DNA of 64,000 nucleotides from Auricularia sp. M13 (Eukaryota > Basidiomycota > Agaricomycetes > Auriculariales > Auriculariaceae), in the NCBI GenBank assembly GCA_037042915.1, contig CM073194.1, positions 1,860,001 through 1,924,000 on the forward strand. The letters are read 5' to 3'. A model generated the notes under the pieces. It saw only the letters and a program-made list of their open reading frames with translations. It did no database searches and had not been told where the DNA came from. This document shows positions 32,102-43,318 of the stretch, piece after piece. Every line of letters starts with the position of its first letter. Positions within the stretch are counted from its first letter, which is position 1. Position numbers and translations under genes: made by a program.

Positions 32102-33075
32102 GCAAAGCTGATGCTGCAGAGTCCCATGTCAGACATGTGCAGATGCTGGAACTCAGCTCTGCAAACCTGCTGATCTACACTGATGGTTCCCTTTTAGACA
32201 CTCCAACTGGTCGCAGGACTGGTGCAGCTTTTATGACCTACCTGGAGGGTCAGGAGCAGTCTTGCAGTCGCATTCCTATGGGGTCCCAGGCTGAGGTCTA
32301 TGATGCTGAGATGCATGCCCTCTCTGCTGCCATGGACCATGTTGCCCATTACATGGACTTGCCCATGGGCTCGGCCTCCCACCTTCACTTCTTTGCTGAC
32401 AACTCTTCAGCTGTTGAGGCCATTGTCAAGGAGCGTCCTGCTTCTGCCCAGCAGTTTTCCATTTCTTTCTGCGAGCATGCTCGTGACTTCCTTGCTGCTG
32501 ATGCTTCTCATGAGGTGACCATCTCTTGGGTCCCCAGCCACATTGGCATAAGGGGCAATGAGCGTGCAGATGAGTTAGCCAAGGAGGCAGCTCGCATGCA
32601 AGGTCCCTCATGGGCCACTGTGTCCCACCTCAAAAGACGTGCCAAGGAGCGTGTCATGGAGACTTGGATAGAGGAGTGGGCAGAGTCACCTCCTCGGGGT
32701 TTGTATGCCAGGGCAGCCTATGGGCCACCCAAGAGGCGCCCTCCACCTCACTTTGGTGAGCTGCCTCGCCGTCTTTATGGACTGGTCATGCAGTGCCGCC
32801 TTGGACATGCGTTCATGGGCGAGTACTATCAGCGCCATGTTCCCACTGAAGATGTGACTTGCCCTTGTGGACACCACTTGCAGACACGCGATCACATCCT
32901 TAGAGATTGCGAGCGCCATGACGAGCACTATCACCACTTTGCCTCCTTCAAGCCTGACTTGCTTGGGACGCATGCGCTACTCAGTACGCGCAAGGGCATC
33001 TTTGCCTTGGCCAAATTCAGTCACTCGTCAGGTGCGTTCACCAAAACTGGTGAGCCACCGCCGCAGGACCCTTAG
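32070..33075 (+). pseudogene. LINE X ORF2, RNase H and C-terminal Cys/His motif
   Basis: The domain keeps YTDGS, AEVYDAEMHAL, FADNSSAV and VPSHIGIRGNERAD, so all RNase H acidic residues are present. It ends with CPCGHHLQTRDHILRDC and the stop at 33075. The upstream deletion detaches it from RT in X; in Y the two are in one frame. Confidence 0.88.
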
Positions 33076-33478
33076 GGTTGGGAGGACCATGAGCTGCGCC
33101 GTGGCTCCACATGGCTTTGACCATGTTGCGGGACCCTAAAGCGCCACATGCAGCTGCTTACTTGCTAAACATCTGCTTGCTTATTAGCGAGCTGGTCACT
33201 TCATGTGCTGATGAGGCGCATGAAGTTATGGTATGTTGTATATTTTCATTTATTCTATGCCCCTATTCCCCTATATACCCCTATGGAACTGCGCTCACAA
33301 CTTTGTTACACCCAGAATCCACACCAGTTTGCACTAGATCCCTCTACACCCCTGTTACGACCCCCCCTTGCCTGCCCCATGTTGACCCAGTGGAATGTAC
33401 TTTGTACAGACCACAGCGTCTTGGCTCTGTATTTGTAGCCTGCTTACGCTGTCTAAAATTCAAGAATTTTTCTCTCTC
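33076..33478 (+). other. LINE X 3' UTR, stem-loop and tail
   Basis: The 3' UTR contains short CCCCTAT-type tandem repeats near 33260, the 48-nt stem-loop at 33411-33458 and a short CT/C-rich tail. Beyond the tail no duplication of the sequence before 9210 was found. Confidence 0.8.
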
Positions 33479-34213
33479 CCCCCCCCAAACTGGTACATAC
33501 GGGATACGGTAACGACTCTTATATTTGGATCAAGGTCCATCCTGACTTGGTGGTGTTGCGTACGAGTGTGAGAACTGCCCGCCACCTTGACACCGCTAAT
33601 CCGAGCTTCACAGTGCGCAAGGGACCTGAATTTATACTTCAAATGACGTGGATAGATGCCTGGCATTAAGAACGTGCAGTATCAACACGCATGTGCTCCT
33701 TTGGAGTTGCTTAGAACGGCGATAGTGCCACTGGAGGGGTCCCGACGATGACAGTTGCTCACCAACTCTGCCCAAGTGCGTAACCTTCCTCACTCGCAAT
33801 ATATGACATTTTACTAATGTATGAAATGTATATCGTGTGGCAAATGCGACGGCAGGACATGCAGGTCTTTTTTAATGTGCATTGCAGGTGCAGCGGAGAT
33901 AACACCGACTTGCACCCAGAAGCATCGGCAGGCCGTACAGAGTTCAAACTATGGAATACAGCAATATGGGGACCAGGAACCGCATCCATGCAAAGAGGTA
34001 CGCCATTTATGCAACTGTCTGGCGATTAGAGTCCTGCTCACGGTGCTCAATCAGTTCTGACAGTACCTGCTCGTTCATGGCTCTAGACCTGGAAGAAAGC
34101 GCGCGAATGGACTCGCCTACAGGCTTAAATGTGTGTCCCACGGACTTGTGGCATTTCTAATCCTCATGGAGTCACAGGTTGCACATTTGAACCGTCGCCC
34201 GACCTCCGCTTTA
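33479..34213. other. No gene seen
   Basis: AT-richer sequence with short scattered frames only. No repeat ends or domains were noticed. Confidence 0.4.
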
Positions 34214-34734
34214 CTCCCTGCCACGGAAAATAACCGCCGTTGGGAAATTCTCGATTTCTGCCACAATTTTGATACACTCGACCTGAAACTTTTATTTGTG
34301 CATGATGCTTAGGCTTGATACTATTCAATGGTAAACTCGGTTTGCGTTTTCCCCCATCCAGTAATTCCGGAGGGCAAGTCGGCTGGTGAACCGGAGGACA
34401 AGTTTGAGCTCATATAAAAGCGAATATCGCGCGTACACCTTCGCTGCTTCTGCAAAGCAACATCCACACAAAATGAACCTGGGTTTCATATCAGGGGGAA
34501 GCTTGATGCTCCCTGGTTGTGGAGATAGTATTAATATCGGTCCCCCTCAAAGATGACATCATAGTCGAGTTGTATAGCACCCGTTTCAAGATCTCAGAGG
34601 AGGATTATGTACCCAAGAACGTGCCCTACAACCCTTACTGTTACAATTTATTTTTCTATGCAGATCGTAGAAAGAAAGGTGTGTCGCAAGTGGGCGGCTG
34701 TCTCCGAACGGCGGTTATTTTCCGTGGCGGGGAG
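34214..34734. mobile_element. 521-bp MITE, same ends as the 769-bp foldback element
   Basis: The element starts CTCCCTGCCACGGAAAATAA and ends with the inverse of the same motif, with TA on both sides (34212-34213 and 34735-34736). Only about 27 terminal bp are shared with 10471-11239; the interior is different and lacks long arms. A TATA-like CATATAAAAG lies near 34412. No coding frame of note. Confidence 0.88.
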
Positions 34735-34736
34735 TA

Positions 34737-35305
34737 TACCACACCACAGCACCTGCCTCCCTAGAGCTTACCCCACCATATGTCACATGCATATACTTGA
34801 CGAGCTCAAAGACTGTTAGCAACTGTTCTAGATGCTCTGGAAGTTTATAGTTGTCGGGATTGCAAGGAGGATGTGTGCAGGTCAAAATTTGAATAATTGC
34901 TATGTAGGCAGCCCATATAGAAATTTATAAACTATTCCATGGTATAGAGCTCGAGAATATGGTCAGAAACATATAAGGGTCGATGTAGAAGTACTCACTG
35001 TAGAGTGCAACAGTCATTTTGCGCTACTCGTCGTCGGTGGCGTCGGCGAGCGGTTTGACAGATGGCAGGCAACGGCGCCGGGCGATTACCACGCGTTGAT
35101 GACGTCAGGCGGCCGTCCGAGCCACCAGCTCTGTCGTTGATCTCATCACACAGTGCCCAGTTTCTTGTGGGCCGAGAGCTATTGAGGTATCGGGGTATTC
35201 CACGCGTGCCATTCAGTAAAGCACATTTGAGCCAGAGTTGGCTTGATGCACCCCTGGTGTACATCAAGCCTTATTATGCTCCGGTGTGTAGACCCTCGGG
35301 TGCCT
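34737..35305. other. No gene seen
   Basis: Only short frames are present, and neither strand shows a recognisable domain. Confidence 0.4.
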
Positions 35306-35361
35306 GCACTCACCCAGAGCTTGCAGAAGATGCGAGATGCTAAGAGAACTGCACAGGACTT
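35306..35361 (+). pseudogene. Scrap of family-B LINE ORF2
   Basis: About 57 bp match X around 30230-30287 (encoding LQKMRDAKRTAQDF against LQKMRDAERAAQDF) with several mismatches. The scrap is cut off abruptly by the LTR that starts at 35362, so the LTR element inserted into an older LINE copy. Confidence 0.7.
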
Positions 35362-35646
35362 TGTTACGGTGACCGAGGATACTCGCCGAACGGACGCTCT
35401 GCGGGTGGGGGAAGAAGGACGAGATGTATCGGCGGTGGGCAAACCAGCTCCGAATCTAGCGTACAAAGAGCAGACAACACACGGTATATAAAGGGGGTCC
35501 GGAACCGACCGGACCGCTGACCGCAGGCCGGGGCCACGCATGCGCCGGCGGGTCTCGGTCTGATGACTCGGTCTGTATGACGTCGGCGCGAGGGAGGTCC
35601 GATAAACCCAACGGCGATAGGAGCGAAAAGTGAATGAGCCGTAACA
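35362..35646 (-). repeat. 3' LTR of gypsy-1 (285 bp)
   Basis: The LTR has TG..CA ends in a TGTTACGG/CCGTAACA inverted pair. It lies directly downstream (on the minus strand) of a polypurine tract, AGTAGGGGGGTTA, at about 35647-35660. A TATATAAA-like box lies near 35483. No matching 5' LTR is present. Confidence 0.82.
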
Positions 35647-38262
35647 TAACCCCCCTACTAGGACCGAACGAGCGCCGTGCCAAGGGCCCACGCCCAGCGA
35701 GCCGCGGTGACCGGGTCAGGGATGTTGAAGTCGATCCCGGTGGTATGGCGGTGTTTGAAGAAGTTGGAGGGGAATATGGCATGGTCGAAGACGAGGGAGT
35801 GGATGTTCTGGGGTTTACCTGGGTTGCGGCGGACGAAGTCTTCGACGGCGCCGATCGCGTTGCCGAGGTTTCCCTTGGGGACCCAGGAGTTGTGCTCGCG
35901 CCCGTAGCCGGCCCATTTGACCAGGTAGACAGCACCTCGTCCGAGTTTCTTGGAATCCAGGATCTCCTCCACTTCGTACTCCTCGTGATCGTCCACGATG
36001 GTCGGTGCTGGTGGGGCTGGGCGACGTTGGTGCGAGGCGTACGGCGCGACGTACGGCGAGAGGAGGCTCTCGTGGAAGACGGGATGCAGATTCTTCCATG
36101 CCTCCGGTAGCTCCAGTTTGAAGGCGGAATGGCCCACATGCTCGAGGATTTTGAACGGACCGAAGCGCCGTTCGGCCAGTTTCTTGGACGAGACCGCGAG
36201 CTTGAGGTTGGTTGCCTCGAGCCACACCTTGTCGCCGACCTTGTATTGTCGCGAAGCACCTCGGCGCCGGTCGTACTGTGTCTTCATGGACGCGGCGGCC
36301 TTGGTGAGCGTGGATTTGGCCTCCTCCCAGGTCTTTTCCATCCGCTGGGCGAACTGGGCGGCCGACTCGTTGGTGACTGCTCGGCGGGGCTCCACGCCCA
36401 TACGTGGGTGGCAACCGTGATTAAGGAAGAACGGAGATGTCCCCGTCGCCTCGGACGTGCGGTTGTTAATGGCGAACTCGGCCATAGCGAGCCAACCGGC
36501 CCAGTCATCCTGCCTGGCGTTGGTCCATGCGCGAAGGTACTTCTCGATCTCCGCGTTCTCTCGCTCGGTCTGTCCGTCGGTCTGCGGGTGATACACGGTG
36601 GACGGGTTTGCCTCAATACCGAGGACCTTGTAGAGCTCGTTCGCGAATCCGGACACGAATTGCGGGCCGCGGTCACTGATGAGCTTCTTGAACAGGCCGA
36701 ACCGCTTGAAGACGAAGTCGCGGTACAAGCGTGCTATACCCTCCGACGTCACCGTAACATGCGTCGGGCAGAGGATGACCATCTTGCTGTGGCGGTCGGT
36801 CACGACGAAGACCGCGTTGCAGCCGGACGACTTGGGCAACAGTCCAATGAGGTCGGCTGAAACGACCTCCCACGGAGCACTTGGCGCCTCGTTGGGGTGT
36901 AGGGGTCCTGCCAGGGGTCCATGCCTCGGTTTGGAGCGTTGGCAGACGTCGCATGCACGGACGTAACGCGCAACGTACGCGGTCATGCCGGGGAACCAAT
37001 AGTACCGGTTAAGGAGCTCCAACGTCTTGTACCTGCCCGGGTGCCCTGCTATCGGCGTGTCGTGAAATGCGCTGACGATGTGTTCCCGTAGTCGTCGGTT
37101 ACGCGGGATGTAGACTCGGCCTTTGTACTCGATGACGCCGTTTGTCTCCACGAAGTCCTGCGGGTATGCAAGCAGGCCCTTCTTGACTGCTTCGTCGCGT
37201 TCGTTGGCGTATTTGCGAACCTCGGCCAGGATATGGTCCTCGTCTCGGAGTCCTAGTTGCCGAATGATCACGTCCAACGGTCCGTTGTGCTCCTCGGCGA
37301 GTTGACAAAAATGGTCTGGTTGCAGGAGGACAACGTCGGCGTTGTCTTCTGCCCCCTCATTAGGCATGTTCCGGCTCAGCTCGTCGGCGATGACGTTCGT
37401 CTTGCCCGGCCCGTGGTGCAGCGTAAAGTCGTACTCGGAGAGCTCGGTGAGCCAGCGGGCTTGCCGACGGTTCCATATCTGGAACTGCGGGGCGCCTTTG
37501 AGGAAGTGGCGCCAATGTTCGAGGCAAAGCATCATTGCGAGCATCTCCTTGTCGTAGATCTCGTAATTACGCTCGGCGGGACTGAAGCTCTTGCTGAAGA
37601 ACCCGAGTGGGCGTAGCTTCCCCTCGATGACCTGGTGGAGGACTCCTCCTGCCACGTAGTCCGATGCGTCGGTCTCCAACCTGAACGGGGCCCGGTCCTG
37701 GGGGAGAAGAAGAGTAACATCGTTGCACACGACGTCGCGAAGGTCCTCGAAAGCCTGCTGCTGCTCCGGGCCCCATTCGAATACGACCCCCTTCTCCGTT
37801 AGACGGTTGAAGGGTTTCGTGATGTGCGCGAAGTGGGGGATGAAGTTCCGGTAGAAGTTGCAGAACTGCATGAACGACCGAACCTCCCGCAGGTTGTGCG
37901 GGGGGTTCCAGCGGCGTATGGCCTCCACCTTGACGGGGTCCATGGATACCTGCCCGTTTCCTATAACCAGGCCGAGGAACTTGACTTGGGCCTGTTCGAA
38001 CTCGCATTTCTCCAGTTTGAGGTATAGGCCCGTCTGCCGACACAGTTCCAGTACGGCCCGAACCGCGGTCCGATGGTCCTCCAAGGTGCGGGTGAAAACT
38101 AAGAGGTCGTCCATGTAGACGATAAGGACGATCCGCCGAATAAGGTCGCCGAAGATGTCGTCCACCATGCGTTGGAAGGTGGCTGGGCTGTTGGTCATGC
38201 CGAAGAACATGACGGTGGGTTCGAACAGGCCTTGGCTTGTGATGAACGCGGCCTTGAATTCG

Positions 38263-38318
38263 TCTCCGGGGCAGATTCGGACGTTGTTGTTCTCCGGGGC
38301 AGATTCGGACGTTGTTGT
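38263..38318. repeat. 28-bp tandem duplication in gypsy-1 RT
   Basis: Two adjacent copies of a 28-bp unit beginning TCTCCGGGGCAGATTCGG lie at 38263-38290 and 38291-38318. Because 28 is not a multiple of three, the duplication shifts the RT frame. Confidence 0.9.
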
Positions 38319-38726
38319 ACCCCCATCGGACCTCGAACTTGGAGAAATAACGAGCGTCCTTGATCTTGGTCATAACGTCAACGACCAGGGGGAGGGGGTA
38401 GGAATCCCGCACGGTGTGGTCGTTGAGCCTCCTGTAATCCATAGTCGGTCGGAGTCCTCCGTCCTTCTTGCCGACGAAGAAAAGCGGCGACGCAATGGGC
38501 GAGTTGGACGGACGAATACGGCCCGTTGCGAGGTTCTCGTCCAAGAACTCGTTCATCGCCTGTGTCTCTTTCGGCGACAAGGCGTAAACCTTTCCACGGA
38601 GCTTGCGGTCGTTCTCCCACCCGGGTCGGAGGTTGATCTCGTGGTCCCACCGACGATAGGGGGGTAGCTTGTCGAATTCCTTCTTTTCGAACACGTTGGC
38701 GTACTCGCGGTAGTGTTCGGGGATCT

Positions 38727-39180
38727 GAGAACCTTACTCTCCCCCACGTTTCCAGGTGGAATTCCAGGTGCAGTGACCTGCAAATTAAGAAAATTTGACC
38801 TAACCTAAATTAACCTAACCTAACCCCTAACCCATCCCCACACTAACCTAACCTAACCGAACACTGATGCCTGTGTTATAACTCAATCAGTCCGCATTCC
38901 ACGTGGAATTTGGGAAGAAAACGTTCCCCAACCTAACCTAACCTAACCTAACCTAACCTAATACCTAACCTAACCTTGATGCGCATGCCATGGCACTATT
39001 TGTGTTTACTCCACGTGGAATAGGTGGAACTAGGTGGAATAAAGTGCCGGAATCTCCACGTGGAATTCCACCTATTCCACCTGAGAAACTTTTCATATTT
39101 AGGTGTTACACTTCATTTCTGACAACTTTTATTTTTGAGGTGGAATTACACGTGGAATAGTGGGGGACAGTCACTTACAG
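38727..39180 (+). mobile_element. 454-bp MITE-like element with CCTAA arrays, 8-bp TSD
   Basis: The element begins GAGAACCTTACTCTCCCCC and ends GGGGGACAGTCACTTACAG. The exact duplication GGGGATCT flanks it (38719-38726 and 39181-39188), and joining the flanks restores the gypsy-1 frame. Inside are (CCTAA)n arrays at about 38805-38970 and several near-palindromes of the type TTCCACGTGGAA. No coding frame is present. The 8-bp TSD and imperfect inverted ends fit a non-autonomous hAT-type element. The second copy is at 60350-60835. Confidence 0.88.
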
Positions 39181-39300
39181 GGGGATCTCGGCAACGACGG
39201 TGGGCTTGGCGGTGTTGCGGTCATCACGGCCGTCGCGAGCTCTGTCCGTTCGTCCGCGGGTTTTACGCCGCTTCACCGAGCATTCGGTCGCTGCTGCATA

Positions 39301-40105
39301 CAGTCGGCGCACTGTTTACCCTCGGACTGAGACTCAGCCAGGACTGTAGACCTCGGGCTGAACGGCTCGGGATATGATCTATGCGCCGCTCTCTATTGGT
39401 CTATGGGGTGAGACGACCTCGGCGCATACCCCAATTCGGCTCGGTGGAGGTTTCCTACCCTCGGACCATGGTTCGGTTGCTCTCACCTCGCTGTATGCGT
39501 CGGGTACGGGCGCTGTGACGCTCAGGACAGACTCTAGGACCCTTTCCGGACCTCGGACGGGCTTGGCTGGACACCCTGTACAGCCCCGGGGGCTAACGCC
39601 TCTATTGGACCTCCCACCGGCGCGCTATCTCTCGGACGGATAGTATTGAGGCTACTCTCGCCGGGTACAAGCTTGGCTACACCCTCGGCCTCTCGGCTTT
39701 GGCTCTCAGTCGCTCGGCGCCATCCCTATGCGCCCGTGTGACACCCTTCTCCTCGGTCCGTGTCCTCGGTGTGTAGGGTGTACCTTGACACCTTAGTCCC
39801 GCCTCGGACCATGCTCGACCGGAGGTCTGGAGGGGCGTCGGCGCCCTAGGATATGATGGTGGATGCGCTCACTATCCCCGGGATCACCCTGGATCGGATC
39901 ATTGGTCTCTGGAGATGGGAATATAGGTTGTGGGGTGTAGATGCGTGTACCCTAGGTTTGGTCTGGTCAATTGTACCACTTGTCCGTTCTTCCTAATCCC
40001 TCTCTCTTCTCTTGGGCGTCGGTCTTGGCGAGTGACGAGCGCTCTGCCGTGACAGTTTCCCCGTTCTTCGCACTCTTTCCCTGCTGCTTACACCGCTCGA
40101 GCATC
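39301..40105. other. CT/GG-rich sequence ending in an LTR-like segment
   Basis: No gene is supported. The stretch 39945-40053 resembles the 3' end of the 480-bp LTRs (GGTTTGGTCTGGTC, GGGCGTCG, then ..CCGTGACA) and could be the end of a diverged solo LTR. It lies only about 50 bp before the ATG at 40106. Confidence 0.45.
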
Positions 40106-41289
40106 ATGTCCAAGCCTAAGACAGTAAAGAAGAAGGGTCCGGGGATTTGTTACATGAAACACGACAGCGGTTACAACATGGACGGCCCATACCTCGATGC
40201 TAGCACCATCGCCGCCACTGTGCACGCTCTTTTCCTCTTCTGCGACCTCGTACATGCCTGCAAGTTTCTGGCAGGCTACCTTGCCTACAAAAGCGAGGCC
40301 GACGTTTTCCAGGAGCACGTTATCAATGCTCTTGTGAAGTTCCTAAATGAGCGCATCGTCGGCGGTGGCCTCAAGAAAAAAGACACTCTCATCCTCAAGA
40401 TTCGTCAGGTGCACCCCGTATAGTTGCAGTGCCGTGTACATGAGCTCTTACATCACTCTAGCTGTTCCAGGTTCGCAAAGCCATTGCCATTCTGGAGAAG
40501 AAAAGTTGCTGTAGCTGGGACAACGACAACGGCTTCTGCTGCGAGGACACAGCCGACGAGGACCGCAAATGGAATGAGCTGGTCGTTCAGCACCCCAACA
40601 TTGAGCCTTTTTGGTATGGCGGCTGGGCACTGCTCGAGTATGTCGACCTTCTGGAGCCTTGCAAGCCGAAGGGCGACAACGTCTTCCACCCTGCCTCTGG
40701 TACCGTTGGCAACGAGCCGCGGTTCTCCTCGACAACCCAGACTACCGCTGAGCCCACCAGCCAGCCATCTCGCCAGGCCTCGCCTGATCTCGACGTCCAG
40801 CTTGTGCCACCGCCCGACCCTGAGGCTTTAGCAGCCGATGGCAGCAAGGGCGCGCCTGCTGCCGCTACTGTTCCGTCCCGCACTTTGTCGCTTTCCACCG
40901 CCTCGCAGCCCACCACTCCTGCTCCCTCGACACGGATGCGTCTTTTCTGTTCTGCACCATCGCCTGCCGTGCCCTCTGCAAAGCGCCAGTGTGCAGAGGC
41001 GTTGCAGAATGTGACCAATACGGCCAACGACTTCATTCGCAGCATGACCACCAACAAGCTAGTTGCTGCGCTCAAGCCGCCGATACCTCCCCGCCGGTTC
41101 GTGCACACCAGGCCTGCAACCTCTTCCGTGAAAAGGATCTCAAGAAGATTGGTGGCAACCGGCGCAACAAGCACGTCGTTAACGCCACACTCCAGTTCCA
41201 GTCGCGCACACAGGCTGATGCATACCTAACTCTTAACAGCATTGGCACTGGCCCTCGTCGTGCATAACTGTTCGGTATCCTCAAGATTT
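40106..41289 (+). pseudogene. PIF/Harbinger partner gene (Myb/SANT-like), probably frameshifted
   Basis: Exon 1 runs from the ATG at 40106 to 40408. A 62-nt intron (GTGCAC..TTCCAG, 40409-40470) leads to exon 2. Exon 2 encodes RKWNELVVQHPNIEPFW, GGWALLEYVDLLEP and NVFHPASG, a pattern typical of the Myb/SANT-like proteins that accompany PIF/Harbinger transposases, followed by a Ser/Pro/Thr-rich linker. Near 41090 the more plausible text moves to another frame (ACNLFREKDLKKIGG, TQADAYLTLNSIGTG), interrupted by a stop at 41265-41267 before LFGILKISDEDILPSDDE. The gene is convergent with the transposase. In known elements such partners bind DNA and help transposase import (family knowledge). No homology search was done. 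Confidence 0.6.
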
Positions 41290-42170
41290 CTGACGAGGAT
41301 ATTTTGCCATCAGATGACGAGTAGGCGGTTGTTATTCTGCCCGTAATCATGTTATTATTGCTACTAATATCCATCCATTTCCATCTCCTGTTCATCCTCC
41401 CCTCCACCCATAATTCCTCTCATCCTTTGGGCCTCATCTTCTCTCTCCATTCTCTCCTCCTCTGCCGCGCTGTGCCTCTGTACATATCGCTACATATCGC
41501 TGGTAATCAGTCCACATTGCAGTGGCAATCACATCGCGGATAACTTTGCCCTCCTCAGTGTCCTCCACCGATGTCGTACGGGACATTGCCAGCTCGCCAT
41601 GGTCATCAAGTACACGCTGGCCGTCTGGTGTCATGCGCGTACCAATGACAGGGTCGGCCGCATCAGCAGCATCAGCAGCCACATCGTACATTGGGTCATA
41701 CCGGATGATGAAGTTGTGCAGTGCTGCGAGCGCCGCTGGTACCTGCGCCTGGACCTTCATGCTGTATTGAATTGGTAGCTGTAGGATCCTCCAGCGACGC
41801 TTGGCAACTCCGAAGATGTGCTCCCAACATTCCAAGCTTGTGCATGGTGTAAATTAAATAGCTCTTCCTTGTCCTTGGGTCTGCTCGTATGAGTGAAAAA
41901 AGTTGGTCACATGAAGACACATACCTGTCATTGCTGACGGCCCACTCACACAGGTGATAGTGTTTGTTTGGGTAGGGGATGATAACATGCTTCCCCAATG
42001 GAAATCCAGCATCGCCAAGATAATAGCGACCCTCTGGAATGGGAAAATCGACAAGACGCGCATCGCCAAAGAGGAAGGTGTCATTCACCGAGCTGTCCCA
42101 GCCAGCAAGGATGTAGAGAAACTCCATGACAAAATTGCACACAGCGAGTACATTCTGAGACAGGAAGCCC

Positions 42171-42650
42171 TGTTGCGGTCTTCGTCGGGTCCCTCCTCCC
42201 CCGCTGTTTCATTTCGCCGTCCCGTGGCCCTCGCACCTCGTCCGGGCGCCCAAACTCCTTGCGCCCGGCCCCGCGGCCCTTTCGTCGGCGCGTCCAAGCG
42301 GTCTCTCCGCTCGGCGAGTACCTCGGTCTCTTCCCAGGAGAAGGGTAATATGACGGGATGTTTCTGGTTTGGTTGGGCTCTATTTATCCCGGGTTTCCTG
42401 TCTCGCCGACGACGCCCCGGCGGTCTCTTTCGGCCTGATCTGTGGCGCCCGCGTGACAACCGGTCGGTGGCGCAATTGGTCCGCGGGGCCCCTCGGCCTT
42501 GCTTCTGTAGTATATATATCTGGGCCGTCGCCCCTCTTGTACCTTAGGTTTGGTCTGGTCTATCATACCGCTTATCCGCGCCTCCCTCTCCCCACTCATC
42601 CCTTCCCCTCGGGCGTCGTCTCGGAGAGTGATATAGCAGTCACCGTGACA
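42171..42650 (+). repeat. Left LTR (480 bp)
   Basis: It begins TGTTGCGGTCTTCG and ends AGTCACCGTGACA. A TATATATA-like box lies near 42512. The AGCCC target duplication is immediately upstream. Confidence 0.92.
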
Positions 42651-43318
42651 TAAGACCAAACCTACCCTCCCTCCCGACGCTCGAGATCCCCATACCCCTT
42701 ACTCACCACCCTTCCAATCCGGGCGAACCGTTCGGTCGGCGTTGCTCGGTCCAGGAAGGAATCCGACCCCTCGGACCGGCTAGGAGACCCCTCGCGTCGA
42801 CGAGGACCCGTCGCGACCGCCGCGCCCACTCATCGGCCCTCCAGGACCCTGCAGGACCCACCCTCCGGACGCCGAGCCTTGCCCACTGGCCTTCTGGTCA
42901 GGCACTCAGCCAACGAGGACCCCTCCAGACCCATACGGTCGTCAAATCCGAAAGCTCATTCCATCACCGGCTCCTGATCTCTCCCCTTCATCAGAGCCCG
43001 GTCATCCGCGGCGAGACCACCCCCACAAGCCCTACTCGCCGAACGCGCCTGCTGCGCGTCCCCACCCCTCGGTCAACCTCTAAACCTCCCACGGCCGACC
43101 CCTCTCTCCAGAACCTCACCCTCCGCGCATCCCGAGAGCAGTTCCCCCCGTGGTGCGCGCGGCGCATCCACATCATCTTCCTCGGATCGTGACCCCCATC
43201 ATCCCCACGCATCAACGCTTACGACACATACACCATATAATCCGGATCGGCCGCCAGACCGACGCCTCTTTCCCCTTTTCCCCGACACGCCCCTTTGTTC
43301 GGACCGAACGCTCACAAA

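Larger units (their letters stand above)
9210..33478 (+). mobile_element. LINE X: full-length family-B non-LTR retrotransposon, interrupted three times
   Basis: X is reconstructed from four segments: 9210-9683, 12721-12740, 24434-24770 and 27033-33478. The joins are proven by duplicated flanks of the three inserted family-A elements. Removing the insertions and one TSD copy each leaves about 7.2 kb, matching the other full-length copy (Y, about 7.5 kb). Order: short 5' UTR, gag (ORF1) with three zinc knuckles, ORF2 (endonuclease, reverse transcriptase, RNase H, C-terminal Cys/His motif), 3' UTR, stem-loop and a CT-rich tail. The 5' end (about AAGGCTTGTTGAACTCC) matches Y's AAAGCTTCTTGAACTCC. 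No TSD for X itself was found. Domain order with RNase H after RT fits the fungal Tad1 clade (inference). Confidence 0.9.
35658..39300 (-). pseudogene. gypsy-1: Ty3/gypsy chromovirus pol, 5'-truncated and broken
   Basis: On the minus strand, text before RT (AKPTVVAEIP, then QIPEHYREYANVFEKKEFDKLPP) leads into RT with LRPTMDYRRLND and YMDD. RNase H follows, with DASDYVAGGVL and YDKEMLAMM, but it lacks the DHxNL segment (..QFQIWNRRQARW), so about 18 residues are deleted. The integrase has HX..H and CX2C, then D (SADLIGLLP), D (SDRGPQF) and E (TDGQTERENAE). A chromodomain closes the protein (YEVEEILDSKK..YLVKWAGYG..NSW). A 28-bp tandem duplication at 38263-38318 shifts the frame in RT. A 454-bp element (38727-39180) splits the text before RT. 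Gag, protease and the 5' LTR are missing. Confidence 0.9.

Noticed and set aside
33479-33520. Target duplication of LINE X
   Set aside because: The bases after the tail do not match those before 9210; the X ends are therefore based on comparison with Y.
38805-38970. Interstitial telomere or subtelomere
   Set aside because: The CCTAA arrays lie inside an element with 8-bp target duplications and recur in a second copy at 60350-60835.
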